The notes: generated by a model not told the origin, from the sequence alone. A stretch of DNA of 64,000 nt from Candidatus Kapaibacterium sp. (GCA_022842685.1 JALHPC010000001.1:74905-138904); one strand, 5' to 3'. Numbered from the stretch's first letter, positions 44,479 through 53,773 are shown. A program made the numbers and translations.

Positions 44479-45172
44479 GCTTGCGCTTGGCTACCGGAAG
44501 CATCGTGGCATCGAACGGGAAGTCGAGTTCTGTTTCGCATACGAACGTTGCGGGATTTGGAAGGTCCGAATACGTAGCCACCAGCTCAAGCTTGACATTC
44601 TCGGGAGCTTCGAGCACATGGCGTTGTGGACGGACGGGCAGCTCGACGGTTTTCATGGCACGGTACTTTTCGTCTTCGCGCGAAAACAGCGCCAACTGAA
44701 AGCGAAACACATGAACAACATCGTTAGCCGCATCGGGCACGAGCAGATAGCCTTCGTCGCGGTACATGGGTAGAATGCCAACCGTGTCGAGCGACATATT
44801 CAGCGATACAAAGTCGTAGACCGCCATGCCTTCGTCGGCAAGCGGCTTAAGCAGCGGAAGAGCCCACGAGATGAGGTCGAGCATACGTTCAACTTCGCCA
44901 TCCTGTGGCGACCGTGTTTCATCGAAGAGAAGGACCTTGCGGTCGAGATCAACGCCGGCAAGCGTTTGGGACGTACGTTCGTTGAGAGCCGCCGCATTCT
45001 GGCGGATGGCTTCAAGCATCGCTCCCGTTTCGAGCAAGGCGCTCAAACCGGGATACAATTTGTTATGACGGAAGGAGCGCTCCAAGTCCTTCACTGCGGC
45101 CAAGATTCTATACTGCGCCGCCTCGATATCACGCCCTGGGTGCGTGAAGAGTTCAAGAGATAAGGTGTTCAT
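44456..45172 (-). CDS. Protein of unknown function
   Basis: 238 residues, soluble, no signal peptide. I do not recognise a family. It begins MNTLSLELFTHPGRDIEAAQ, has a helical first half with LLETGAMLEAIRQNAAALNE, then a beta-rich second half with FVCETELDFPFDATMLPVAK. A strong ribosome binding site GAGGAGG lies 7 bases upstream of the ATG. It is monocistronic, convergent with the methyltransferase and divergent from rpoZ. Confidence 0.65.
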   Translation of the reverse strand: MNTLSLELFTHPGRDIEAAQYRILAAVKDLERSFRHNKLYPGLSALLETGAMLEAIRQNAAALNERTSQTLAGVDLDRKVLLFDETRSPQDGEVERMLDLISWALPLLKPLADEGMAVYDFVSLNMSLDTVGILPMYRDEGYLLVPDAANDVVHVFRFQLALFSREDEKYRAMKTVELPVRPQRHVLEAPENVKLELVATYSDLPNPATFVCETELDFPFDATMLPVAKRKLMRYLAS

Positions 45173-45312
45173 GACACAACCTCCTCGAAAACGGGTGGAA
45201 CATCCATGCTGTACAACTCCATAACACGAATGAGAGCGGAGTTGTTACAATTCTAGGTTCGGTTGTGGAGACGGAAGGTCAGCTTGACGAACCGACGATC
45301 CCATTTTTTCCC

Positions 45313-45320
45313 TATCTTTG
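45313..45320 (+). promoter_or_regulatory. Promoter box of rpoZ
   Basis: TATCTTTG matches TAnnTTTG. The nearest upstream TTG (45284-45286) is 26 bases away, longer than usual. The rpoZ ATG is 36 bases downstream. Confidence 0.55.
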
Positions 45321-45356
45321 TGGTTCCTTCGAATCGAACCACTCCCCGGAGCACCA

Positions 45357-45668
45357 ATGAGCACCTACATCGTCAACCCCGTCGTCGTTCGCATGGAAGA
45401 GTCGTCCAAGGGCTCAATCTATAAGAGCATCGTTGCAATGGGCATGCGTTCGCGTCAGATCAACGACCAAATCAAGACACAGATCAGCGAGCGTATGGCC
45501 GACGTCATCGTCGAAGGCGATGAAAACGAAGGTCCTAACTACGACCAAATCGCCATTAGCCGCGAGTTCGATCTTCTGCCCAAGCCAACATTTTTGGCTA
45601 TGCGCGAAATGATTGACGGCCAGATTCACGCCAAGTATCCGGACGCTCCTGCGTCCCAACCTGAGTAA
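45357..45668 (+). CDS. rpoZ: RNA polymerase omega subunit
   Basis: 103 residues. The central SIYKSIVAMGMRSRQINDQI (about residues 20-39) corresponds to the omega helix that clasps the beta' C-terminus, and an acidic middle follows, as in Bacteroidota omega proteins. Start is ATG 45357. It precedes coaBC, the usual gene order in this group, which strengthens the call. A 10-bp hairpin lies between the two genes. Confidence 0.85.
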   Translation: MSTYIVNPVVVRMEESSKGSIYKSIVAMGMRSRQINDQIKTQISERMADVIVEGDENEGPNYDQIAISREFDLLPKPTFLAMREMIDGQIHAKYPDAPASQPE

Positions 45669-45690
45669 TCTCCTAGCCCCGACTCATCCA

Positions 45691-45721
45691 ACGAGCCATC
45701 CGGTCCGCCGCGATGGCTCGT
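45691..45721 (+). terminator. Hairpin after rpoZ
   Basis: A perfect 10-bp stem (ACGAGCCATC with GATGGCTCGT) and an 11-base loop lie in the rpoZ-coaBC gap. The following CTTGCTTG is only weakly U-rich, so it is a weak terminator or attenuator at best. Confidence 0.45.
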
Positions 45722-45743
45722 CTTGCTTGCAACCCAACCCACC

Positions 45744-46967
45744 ATGTCCACCACCAACGTCATTCTAGCCGTAACCGGCAGCATTTCGGCCTATAAGGCG
45801 CCGTGGCTGGTGCGCGACCTACGTCGCGCTGGCTTCGACGTTCGTGTGGTGCTTTCGCCTTCGGCCACGCAGTTTGTTGCACCCCTTGCGCTCGAGTCGG
45901 TCTCGGCACATCCCGTCGTCGTTAACCAGTTCGATCCCACCATCCAGGATCGCGGATCGTGGCACGTCCACCTAGCCCATTGGGCACATGCCATGCTTAT
46001 CGCTCCGTGCTCGGCTACCACGCTAGCACGACTGGCCTATGGACTGTGCGACACCGCCCCAATGACCGTTGCCCTGTCGCTGCCTCCTGCCACACCTTTG
46101 CTCGTAGCACCAGCCATGGACTCCGACATGTGGCTACACCCCGCAACACAACACAACGTTGATACGCTGCGAGCAAGGGGCACCGTTGTTATACCGCCAG
46201 AAGAAGGAAGTTTGGCTTCGGGACTGACTGGACATGGCCGCCTGCCCGAACACGATGTCCTTGTCGAAGCAGTTATAGCGGCAACAACGCCATCGTCACT
46301 CCAAGGTCACCACGTCCTCGTTACCTCGGGTCCTACCCATGAACCCATCGACGCAGTCCGAGCCATCGTCAACCATGCGTCTGGACGCATGGGCCATGCC
46401 GTAGCCGCAGAAGCCGCCGCCCGAGGAGCACGCGTGACGCTTGTTACCGGTCCTACATCGGTGCCCACGCCTTCGGCGGTAAACGTCATTAACGTGACCA
46501 CGGCAGCCCAAATGGCAGCAGCCGTCCAGCAGCACGCTGGCATGGCGTCGATCGTTGTGATGGCGGCCGCCGTAGCCGACTATACGCCGACGCAACCGCA
46601 CAGCGGCAAGCTGAAGAAGGACGTCGCAGGCAACACCATGACGGTTGAGCTGTCGCGAACAACCGACATCCTAGCACACGTGGGCGCACACAAGACAGCC
46701 AACCAATACGTGGTTGGATTTGCGCTTGAACACGACAACCTTATCGAGTATGCAACGAAGAAGCTTGCCACCAAGAATGCCGACATGATTGTGGCGAATG
46801 CGGCTGGGCAGCCAGACGCTGGATTTGGTGGCGAGCGTAATACCATGACCATTTTGACGAAGACTTCCAACCCACGCCCAGTGCCTACGGCCTCGAAGCG
46901 CGATTGTGCGCGCGCCATGTTCGACGCTATCGAAAACGACCTCGATAATCGCGGAGGTCGGCAATGA
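45744..46967 (+). CDS. coaBC: Bifunctional phosphopantothenoylcysteine synthetase/decarboxylase
   Basis: Two steps of coenzyme A synthesis in one 407-residue protein. The N-terminal flavoprotein decarboxylase (CoaC, about 1-180) starts NVILAVTGSISAYKAPWLV and has the active-site His in VHLAHWAHAMLIAPCSATT. The C-terminal CoaB domain starts HHVLVTSGPTHEPIDAVRAI then NHASGRMG, and contains KLKKD for nucleotide and substrate binding. I use ATG 45744. It overlaps the next ATG as ATGA. panB lies 6 kb away in the same window. Confidence 0.96.
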   Translation: MSTTNVILAVTGSISAYKAPWLVRDLRRAGFDVRVVLSPSATQFVAPLALESVSAHPVVVNQFDPTIQDRGSWHVHLAHWAHAMLIAPCSATTLARLAYGLCDTAPMTVALSLPPATPLLVAPAMDSDMWLHPATQHNVDTLRARGTVVIPPEEGSLASGLTGHGRLPEHDVLVEAVIAATTPSSLQGHHVLVTSGPTHEPIDAVRAIVNHASGRMGHAVAAEAAARGARVTLVTGPTSVPTPSAVNVINVTTAAQMAAAVQQHAGMASIVVMAAAVADYTPTQPHSGKLKKDVAGNTMTVELSRTTDILAHVGAHKTANQYVVGFALEHDNLIEYATKKLATKNADMIVANAAGQPDAGFGGERNTMTILTKTSNPRPVPTASKRDCARAMFDAIENDLDNRGGRQ

Positions 46968-48886
46968 TTTCGCTTAGCGGCGTCACCGTCGACCTTGGCA
47001 CCCACGTACTGTTTGGCAATGCCTCGTTCCTCATCCAGCGTGGTGACCGCATTGGCCTTGTTGGCCGCAACGGCGCTGGCAAGTCGACCATGCTTGGCAT
47101 TATCACCGGCGCACGCACGGCGTCGAGCGGTAGCGTAGGCAAGGAGCGCGGCATTACCCTTGGCCTTCTGTCGCAGGACTTGACGCTTGATGTAACGAAG
47201 ACCCTTACAGAAACAGCCGAGCTGGCGTTTGAGCACGTACTCAAGATTCAGAAGCGTATTGAAGAACTTGAGCACTTGCTTGTAACGCGCACTGACTATG
47301 AGTCCGACGACTACATGAACCTTGTGCAAGAGATGAGCGACGTGCATGAGGAGTTCGACCGCAAGGGTGGCACTACCATGCATGCCGATATCGATAGAAT
47401 TCTGCAGGGCTTGGGCTTCCAGCAGGCAGACTTTGGCAAGCTGCTTTCGGAGTTTAGTGGCGGCTGGCAGATGCGCGCCGAGCTAGCGCGGCTGCTGCTA
47501 ATGCGCCCCGACTGCTTGCTGTTGGACGAGCCCACGAACCACCTCGACATCGAGTCGGTTCGTTGGCTGGAGGACTTCCTGCGTTCGTATGAAGGCGCTA
47601 TCGTGCTTGTGTCGCACGACCGCACGTTCCTCGACAACGTCACGAACCGAACGATCGAGATTACGCGCTTTAGGGTGTGGGACGAACCAATGCCGTACAC
47701 CCGTTATGTAAACTTGCGCACCGAGCGCATGGAGCAGCAAAAGAACGCTGCCCTAAACCAGCAGAAGGAAATTGAGCGCGTACAGAAATTTGTTGACAGG
47801 TTTCGTGCCAAGGCATCGCTGGCAACACGCGTACAATCGCGCATCAAGCAGCTCGAAAAAATGGAGCGCATCGAGGTCGACGAGGAAGATACTGCCAGCA
47901 TCCGCTTTGTATTCCCCCCGGCGCCACGCTGTGGGCGCGTTGCTGTTGAATGTATCGACTTGCACAAGCACTACGGACCAAAACACGTTCTGAAGGGCAT
48001 CGACTTTGCGCTAGAGCGCGGCGAGAAGGCCGCCTTTCTTGGCCGCAACGGCGAAGGCAAGTCCACGCTGTCGAAAATCATCGCTGGCCTTGAACCGGCA
48101 ACAGGCGGCACGTTTCATCTTGGACACAACGTAACCGTTGGCTACTATGCCCAACATCAGGCCGAAATGCTTGGCGGACATAACACCGTACTGCAAGTAA
48201 TGGAAAACGCCTCGCCAGCCGAAATGCGTCCACGCCTGCGTGCACTCCTCGGCTGCTTCTTGTTTTCTGGCGACAGCGTCGACAAAAAGGTCAGCGTTCT
48301 ATCTGGCGGCGAAAAGTCGCGCCTTGCTCTCGCCCGCCTGCTGCTGCAGCCTGTAAACCTGCTCATCTTAGACGAGCCCACGAACCACCTTGACATGCTA
48401 GCCAAGGAAGTACTCAAGCAGGCCCTGCTAGAGTATGACGGCGCAATGATTGTGGTATCGCACGACCGTGACTTCTTGGAAGGTCTTACCGACAAGGTCA
48501 TTCACTTTGCGCACGGAAAGCTGCGCGAGTATTTGGGCGACATCAACGACTACCTTGTGGCCATTGATGCCGACAAGGTAGCCGGCAGATTAGATGACGC
48601 CTTGGATGCTGCAGCTCCGCAAAAGCAGGTGGTGGCAGCGGCGACAACGACGGCGCAGCCATCGCGTGACGACCAGCGCCAGAACGACCGCGACAAGAAG
48701 CGAGCAGAGAAGGCATTGGCCGAAGCAGAGGCACGCATTGCCGAGCTTGAAGCCTCGCTTGCCGAACTCGACCGACAGCTTGCCGACCCTGATTTGTACA
48801 AGGACGCGACGCGGCAGCAGCACATCGTTGCCGAGCACGCCAAGGTACGCGCACAACTTGATGCCGAGTGGGCTGCACTAACGTAA
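46964..48886 (+). CDS. ABC-F family ATPase (Uup/EttA-like)
   Basis: 640 residues, two ATP-binding cassettes and no membrane domain, so a ribosome-associated ABC-F protein. Walker A motifs are GRNGAGKST and GRNGEGKST. Signature motifs are FSGGWQMR and LSGGEKSR, and both Walker B sites read LLDEPTNHLD or ILDEPTNHLD. The linker (about 240-310) is a charged helix, and the C-terminal 80 residues form a coiled coil rich in Lys, Glu and Ala, as in Uup. It overlaps coaBC by ATGA. Confidence 0.93.
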   Translation: MISLSGVTVDLGTHVLFGNASFLIQRGDRIGLVGRNGAGKSTMLGIITGARTASSGSVGKERGITLGLLSQDLTLDVTKTLTETAELAFEHVLKIQKRIEELEHLLVTRTDYESDDYMNLVQEMSDVHEEFDRKGGTTMHADIDRILQGLGFQQADFGKLLSEFSGGWQMRAELARLLLMRPDCLLLDEPTNHLDIESVRWLEDFLRSYEGAIVLVSHDRTFLDNVTNRTIEITRFRVWDEPMPYTRYVNLRTERMEQQKNAALNQQKEIERVQKFVDRFRAKASLATRVQSRIKQLEKMERIEVDEEDTASIRFVFPPAPRCGRVAVECIDLHKHYGPKHVLKGIDFALERGEKAAFLGRNGEGKSTLSKIIAGLEPATGGTFHLGHNVTVGYYAQHQAEMLGGHNTVLQVMENASPAEMRPRLRALLGCFLFSGDSVDKKVSVLSGGEKSRLALARLLLQPVNLLILDEPTNHLDMLAKEVLKQALLEYDGAMIVVSHDRDFLEGLTDKVIHFAHGKLREYLGDINDYLVAIDADKVAGRLDDALDAAAPQKQVVAAATTTAQPSRDDQRQNDRDKKRAEKALAEAEARIAELEASLAELDRQLADPDLYKDATRQQHIVAEHAKVRAQLDAEWAALT

Positions 48887-48941
48887 CCATGGCCTCGTTT
48901 TGCGCATCTCACGCTCACGATTATTCACTCTAGGAGCCCCC

Positions 48942-49646
48942 ATGATTCGCCTCGCTATCGTTCTATCGCTACTACCGTTACTGCTTGCGGTGCCCCTTAC
49001 CGCCCAACCACAGCATGATACTCGGCGCACAGTAAGTGTAGAGGGCGAGGCCGAGGTGCTAGCGTCGCCCGACATGGCAACCATCACCATTGGCGTGGTA
49101 AGCGAGGGGAAGGTAGCGTCCGACGTGCAACGCGACAATTCCGACCGCATTCGAAAGGTCCTTGCCGCCGTAGCCAAGCTGGGCATCGAAGCGCGAGACG
49201 TGCAAACAACGCATGTGTCACTCGAACCTGTCTACAATTGGCGGCAGGATGGCAAGCGTGAGTTCTTGCGCTACCAAATGCGGAACAGCGTACTCGTAAC
49301 CGTCCGCGACCTTAGCAAGGTATCCAACGTAATCACCATCGGCGTCGACCAAGGCGGCAACGAAGTTGGCAGCATCAGCTTTGGCTTGTCGACCATGCAA
49401 TCACTCCGCGACTCTGTTCGCATTGCAGCGTGCAAGAATGCCCAGCGTAAGGCCGGCGACATGGCAACGGCCGTAGGTGCCAAGCTCGGCAAGGTTGTTA
49501 CGCTGTCGGAATCCGGCGGCTGGCAATCCCCACAGCCCATGTATCGCGCCATGGCCATGTCCGACGAAATGAAGTCCGAGCCCATCATTGCCGCCGGCGA
49601 GCTTCGCATTCGTGTTACAGTTTCTGCTAGCTTCGAACTCGAATGA
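48942..49646 (+). CDS. SIMPL domain (DUF541) periplasmic protein
   Basis: 234 residues with a signal peptide (IVLSLLPLLLAVPLTAQ). The mature part starts RTVSVEGEAEVLASPDMATI, the typical SIMPL opening, and contains GIEARDVQTTHVSLEPVYNW and AGELRIRVTVSASFEL at the end. Members are linked to oxidative stress or envelope functions; the role here is not known. The start ATG 48942 follows AGGAG. The stop overlaps the glycosyltransferase start by ATGA. Confidence 0.88.
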   Translation: MIRLAIVLSLLPLLLAVPLTAQPQHDTRRTVSVEGEAEVLASPDMATITIGVVSEGKVASDVQRDNSDRIRKVLAAVAKLGIEARDVQTTHVSLEPVYNWRQDGKREFLRYQMRNSVLVTVRDLSKVSNVITIGVDQGGNEVGSISFGLSTMQSLRDSVRIAACKNAQRKAGDMATAVGAKLGKVVTLSESGGWQSPQPMYRAMAMSDEMKSEPIIAAGELRIRVTVSASFELE

Positions 49647-50395
49647 TTAACAACCGTCGCGTCGTCGTCGTCTTACCCGCCTACAACGCCGCCCTCACCC
49701 TTGAGCGCACGTATCGCGAGATTCCCTTCGACATTGTGGACGAGGTAGTCCTTGTCGACGACCACTCGCGCGACGACACCTCGGCCCGTGCTCGAGAGCT
49801 TGGCATTGGCCACGTTATTCGGCACGACCGCAACCGCGGCTACGGAGGTAACCAAAAGACGTGCTATGCCAAGGCCCTCGAATTGGGTGCCGACATCGTT
49901 GTCATGCTCCACCCCGACTACCAATACACCCCCAAGCTCATCACGGCAATGGTCTCCATCATTGCCTTCGATGTGTATCCCGTTGTTCTAGCCAGCCGCA
50001 TTCTTGGCAAAGGGGCACTGGTTGGCGGGATGCCCCGTTACAAGTACCTGGCAAATCGGGTGCTCACGCTGGTGCAGAACATTCTGGTAGGACAGAAGCT
50101 CAGCGAGTATCACACGGGCTACCGCGCGTTTTCGAAGGAGGTGCTCGTGCGGTGCAACTTACAGGCAAATAGCGACGACTTTGTGTTCGACAACCAGATG
50201 CTTTCGCAGATCATTATGGCGGGCTTCGACATTGGTGAAGTTACATGCCCTACCAAGTACTTTGCCGAAGCAAGCTCTATCAACCTTCGCCGGAGCATTA
50301 TCTACGGCTTTGGCGTACTATCAACGTCGGTACAGCATCGCCTGCACCGATGGGGCCTCCTTCGCCATCCACGGTATTCCGATATTTGCACATGA
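49643..50395 (+). CDS. Family 2 glycosyltransferase (DPM1-like)
   Basis: 250 residues, GT-A fold, no membrane segment. The nucleotide-sugar site begins RVVVVLPAYNAALTLERTY, with DEVVLVDDHSRDDT. The metal-binding region is IVVMLHPDYQYTP (HPD in place of the usual DxD) and a conserved C-terminal motif is SEYHTGYRAFSKEVL. The acceptor, such as a polyprenyl phosphate or glycan, cannot be told. It overlaps both SIMPL and dcd genes by ATGA. Confidence 0.9.
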   Translation: MINNRRVVVVLPAYNAALTLERTYREIPFDIVDEVVLVDDHSRDDTSARARELGIGHVIRHDRNRGYGGNQKTCYAKALELGADIVVMLHPDYQYTPKLITAMVSIIAFDVYPVVLASRILGKGALVGGMPRYKYLANRVLTLVQNILVGQKLSEYHTGYRAFSKEVLVRCNLQANSDDFVFDNQMLSQIIMAGFDIGEVTCPTKYFAEASSINLRRSIIYGFGVLSTSVQHRLHRWGLLRHPRYSDICT

Positions 50396-50940
50396 TTCTT
50401 ACCGACGCCCTCATTCTTGCCTGTATCGACGAAGGCAGTATCGTTATCGAGCCCTTCGACCGCGACTGCCTTGGCAGCAACTCGTACGACGTCCACCTAG
50501 GCAGTACACTCGCTCGCTACGTCGATACGACGCTTGATGCCCGCAAGCACAATCACATCGAGACATTCGAAATTCCCGAGGACGGATTCGTGCTGTTGCC
50601 ACAGGAGTTCTATCTTGGCGTTACACATGAGTATACCGAAACGCACAAGCATGTCCCCTTCCTCGAGGGTAAATCGTCGGTAGGCCGCCTTGGCATCGAC
50701 ATCCACGCCACGGCAGGCAAGGGCGACGTTGGGTTTTGCAATTATTGGACGTTGGAGATTAGCGTCAAGCAGCCCGTTCGGGTATATGCCGGCATGCCCA
50801 TTGGGCAATTGATCTACTTTGTGGTAGAGGGCGACGTACTCAACCCGTACAACGTCAAGCGCAGTGCTAAGTACAACGAGCGCACCAACAAGCCCGTCGA
50901 GTCGATGATGTTTAAAAACTTCCCGCTCAAGAGCCGATGA
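50392..50940 (+). CDS. dcd: dCTP deaminase
   Basis: Converts dCTP to dUTP for thymidylate synthesis, 182 residues. Family motifs are LGSNSYDVHLGSTLARY (about 28-44), the catalytic region EGKSSVGRLGIDIHATAGKG with Glu and Ser, FCNYWTLEI and AGMPIGQLIYF. The start ATG 50392 overlaps the glycosyltransferase stop by ATGA, and its own stop overlaps the next ATG. Confidence 0.94.
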   Translation: MILTDALILACIDEGSIVIEPFDRDCLGSNSYDVHLGSTLARYVDTTLDARKHNHIETFEIPEDGFVLLPQEFYLGVTHEYTETHKHVPFLEGKSSVGRLGIDIHATAGKGDVGFCNYWTLEISVKQPVRVYAGMPIGQLIYFVVEGDVLNPYNVKRSAKYNERTNKPVESMMFKNFPLKSR

Positions 50941-51548
50941 TGCGCGTCCTTACCGGCGTGCTGTTGACTCTCGTTCTCGTGGGCTGCGCGTCGGAGCACG
51001 ACGGCGATGCGCATGCGTGGTTCGACGCGTCGGCCGTCGAGGAGCACCGCCGTGCGAAGGACGATGCGTTTCGCTCCACGCCCGACAGTCCGATCCCCGC
51101 AGAGGGGCGCGCCGCCTTTGGCGGCTTGCGCTACTTCCCCATCGATGCACGATTCGCTGTCGACGCAACGTTCCGCGCCGAGGCGTCTACCGACACCGTC
51201 ATGCTCGGCACTACGCACGGCGACGACGTGCGTCCGGCCCTTCGTGCGGGCACCTTGGTGTTTACGCTTGGCTCCACCAAGCATCGCCTAACCGTATACC
51301 AGATCTTGCCTTTGGACGCTCGACACTACTTCGTTGCCTTTCAGGACTCGACCTCGGGCATTGAGACCTACCATGGCGGCCGCTACCTCGAAGTGGCAGC
51401 GTTGGACGAGTCGGCGCCTGTGAAGCTCGACTTCAACATGGCCTACAACCCGTACTGCGCCTATAACGCAGACTATTCATGTCCTCTCGTTCCGGCTGAA
51501 AACCGTCTTGCCGCGTCGATTCGGGCTGGGGAGCGCACATGGAAATAG
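50937..51548 (+). CDS. DUF1684 lipoprotein
   Basis: 203 residues. The lipobox LVLVGC ends the signal. The C-terminal half carries the DUF1684 pattern: FQDSTSGIETYHGGRYLEV then LDFNMAYNPYCAYNADYSCP and PAENRLAASIRAGE. The family is widespread and of unknown function. It overlaps dcd by ATGA and the next gene by 10 bases. Confidence 0.88.
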   Translation: MMRVLTGVLLTLVLVGCASEHDGDAHAWFDASAVEEHRRAKDDAFRSTPDSPIPAEGRAAFGGLRYFPIDARFAVDATFRAEASTDTVMLGTTHGDDVRPALRAGTLVFTLGSTKHRLTVYQILPLDARHYFVAFQDSTSGIETYHGGRYLEVAALDESAPVKLDFNMAYNPYCAYNADYSCPLVPAENRLAASIRAGERTWK

Positions 51549-52165
51549 CCGTTTTGCTACGCAGAGCTTTCCACATCCTTGTAACGGTATCGCTCGCCGG
51601 TTGTCTGTTCGTGAAAGCTCCCGAGACGAAGGTCGAGGTTCGCGATGTAGCCCTAAGCCCCCTTCCCGAGGTGGAGATGGGCGACGAGTTGGTACGAACG
51701 CGGGCGGGCGATATGATTGCTCTTTTGCCGAAGGGCTGGGTGTACCTCGATCCGCGAACGGAAGCGTCGGCAGATGTCGTAGCAGTGGCGGTAGACCCAG
51801 ACTACACCATGACGGCTGTATTTAGCAGCATATCTGGTGTGGAACCGGCGGCCGACGGAGCCGAGCACGAGGGCATGTTGGGATTGGCACGGCGTGCCTT
51901 TTCGCGACACGCACGCAAGACGGCAGGGGCCGTACGACTTGTGGGTACGTACTCCGAGGCAAGCGTTGGCACGCGGCGATTCGGACTATACGAGTTCACG
52001 TCGTCGAATGGCGCCTCGAAAACACGCTGCTCTGTGTTCACGTCGTCGCTGGGTCAGCATTATCAGTTTGCGCTTGTGCCGCTGGCGGTAAGTGGCCGAG
52101 ACCAGCGCACCGACGCCGAGTTGCAGCGCATCTTTCGTTCGATTTTGGCGACCATTCAGTACTGA
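51539..52165 (+). CDS. Lipoprotein of unknown function
   Basis: 208 residues with a lipoprotein signal (AFHILVTVSLAGC). The mature part has an N-terminal Pro/Glu segment, then alpha/beta structure (IALLPKGWVYLDPRTEASAD, FGLYEFTSSNGASKTRCSV) like small PsbP/DUF1795-type folds. It overlaps the DUF1684 gene by 10 bases and ends the long rpoZ to lipoprotein run. Confidence 0.65.
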   Translation: MEIAVLLRRAFHILVTVSLAGCLFVKAPETKVEVRDVALSPLPEVEMGDELVRTRAGDMIALLPKGWVYLDPRTEASADVVAVAVDPDYTMTAVFSSISGVEPAADGAEHEGMLGLARRAFSRHARKTAGAVRLVGTYSEASVGTRRFGLYEFTSSNGASKTRCSVFTSSLGQHYQFALVPLAVSGRDQRTDAELQRIFRSILATIQY

Positions 52166-52182
52166 AGTGGTTGCCTTACAAC

Positions 52183-52210
52183 TTGTAACATTTCTCCAAA
52201 CATAGGATTG
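52183..52210 (+). promoter_or_regulatory. Possible promoter of the sigma/anti-sigma pair
   Basis: TTG (52183-52185), 17 bases, then TAGGATTG (52203-52210), one mismatch to TAnnTTTG. The sigma factor ATG is 10 bases further on. Confidence 0.4.
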
Positions 52211-52220
52211 GTTGGCCCGC

Positions 52221-52784
52221 ATGTCATCACGCGCTTCACGCGATGACGAGTACAGACAGATGTCCGACGAGGAAGTGTTTGCTCTCGTAAGCAAACGCGA
52301 CCTTAAGGCGTTCGACGAGCTGTACCGCCGATACGAACGGCGATTGATGGCATACTGCCTTGCGATTATGGGCGAACGAGAGCTTGCTCTCGACGCGTTT
52401 CAAACGTCCATGATGAAGGTGTTCGACGCTCGTGAGCGATTTCTTGGCGGCAACCTTGAGGCCTGGATCTTCACCATCACCAGGCGAACGTGCATCCGAA
52501 TCAAGCAAGATCGGCAGCGCATGGTGTCGACCGACGACTTCGACGAGCGCCCAGCTGAATCCGGAGCTGGAACATCGTTAGACATGACAGAACACCAGGC
52601 AATCCACAAGGCAGTGCGCATGCTATCGGCCGACTACCGCCAAATCATCGAATTGCGGTACTTTGGCGAGCTTTCCTACGAGGAACTCGCCGAGCACCTC
52701 GAGATTTCGATTGATGTTGTCAAGGTTCGCCTGTTTCGTGCTCGCAAGAAGCTCGCCGAGTTACTACGTCCCTACTTTACCTAA
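52221..52784 (+). CDS. ECF-type RNA polymerase sigma factor
   Basis: 187 residues with sigma region 2 (VSKRDLKAFDELYRRYERRL to FLGGNLEAWIFTITRR) and region 4 (QIIELRYFGELSYEELAEHL then ISIDVVKVRLFRARKKL). I use ATG 52221 rather than the TTG three codons upstream. The next gene, 5 bases away, looks like its membrane anti-sigma factor, so activity is probably held until a signal releases it (inference). Confidence 0.93.
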   Translation: MSSRASRDDEYRQMSDEEVFALVSKRDLKAFDELYRRYERRLMAYCLAIMGERELALDAFQTSMMKVFDARERFLGGNLEAWIFTITRRTCIRIKQDRQRMVSTDDFDERPAESGAGTSLDMTEHQAIHKAVRMLSADYRQIIELRYFGELSYEELAEHLEISIDVVKVRLFRARKKLAELLRPYFT

Positions 52785-52789
52785 TATCC

Positions 52790-53572
52790 ATGATTAGCGA
52801 ATCAACTCTTTCAGCTTACATCGACGGCACGCTAGACGCCGACCAGCATGCAGCCGTCGAGGCAGCCATTGAACAATCGCCAGAGCTTCGTTCCGAAGTC
52901 GAGCGCCTACAGTCTGTCGATCGTGCGCTTACCAATTACGGTGTTACGGTAATGGCCTCGACGGCCGCCTTTCGTTCCGACGTTTATCATAACGTTTCTT
53001 CGACCTACGTTGCTCCTGCTGCCTCGGGTCTTAGCGGCGGCATGGTTGCCACAATTGCTGCGGTTACAAGCGCTCTCGTTGCCGGCGGGCTGTGGTACAC
53101 GATAGGAACATCACAACCGGCAACCACGGTCGTTCCCAGCCCAGTCGCAGTAGTTCGCGAGGCAGCTCCTGCCGACGAGGTGGTCACGCCGCCTGTAATC
53201 GAGTCTACACCGCAGCGCAGCCGCGCTGTTCGACGCAGTCAGCCCGTGACGGCTATGCCTACTGAATCCGACCAGTCACTAAAGGACGCTCCGCCGTATT
53301 CCAGCAAGTCAAGCGAGGAGATTCAGCGAGAGTCGAAACTTGCGGGCGAGCTCAAGAAACTCGAGACAAAGATTTCCACGGCAGAGCGCAATGGCGACCA
53401 CGCCATTGTATCGTCGTTGGCTCGTAAGGCCGCCATTACAGCAGGCAAGCTGGGCGACCGCAATATGCAAACCACCATGTGGGAGCGCGCAATTCGCGCA
53501 GCAGAGATGGCCGGCGACAATGCCCGAGCCAATCAGTATCGCTGGGAGCAGCAAATCTCCGTCGAAGACTAA
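52790..53572 (+). CDS. Putative membrane anti-sigma factor
   Basis: 260 residues. The N-terminal part (ESTLSAYIDGTLDADQHAAV then EAAIEQSPELRSEVERL) has the layout of an anti-sigma domain, though the zinc His-Cys-Cys motif of ZAS proteins is absent. One membrane segment lies at about 86-104 (VATIAAVTSALVAGGLWYTI). A Pro/Thr/Val-rich periplasmic linker and a helical C-terminal part with TPR-like character follow. Position directly after the sigma gene supports the role. Confidence 0.75.
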   Translation: MISESTLSAYIDGTLDADQHAAVEAAIEQSPELRSEVERLQSVDRALTNYGVTVMASTAAFRSDVYHNVSSTYVAPAASGLSGGMVATIAAVTSALVAGGLWYTIGTSQPATTVVPSPVAVVREAAPADEVVTPPVIESTPQRSRAVRRSQPVTAMPTESDQSLKDAPPYSSKSSEEIQRESKLAGELKKLETKISTAERNGDHAIVSSLARKAAITAGKLGDRNMQTTMWERAIRAAEMAGDNARANQYRWEQQISVED

Positions 53573-53612
53573 CTCCAAAACCGGTGCCCGCTTGCGCAGA
53601 CACCGGTTGGAG
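53573..53612. other. Hairpin after the anti-sigma gene
   Basis: CTCCAA-AA-CCGGTG pairs with CACCGG-TTGGAG (12 bp with a 2-base bulge, 14-base loop) immediately after the stop codon. No U-run follows on either strand. The remaining 170 bases to the next gene hold only its promoter box. Confidence 0.5.
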
Positions 53613-53773
53613 ACTTCCAACGTTTGGTCGCCAAAGTGGTGCGGCTTCGGCTCCCAACAGTGGTCGATGAGGGTCAGACGCGTCTCTTCTCTCCACGTCC
53701 GTTCGGTCAACTACGGCGGAACCAATCTCGACGTCCGAGATTTGTTACGCCAGCCGATTGTATGCTCGTGTTT

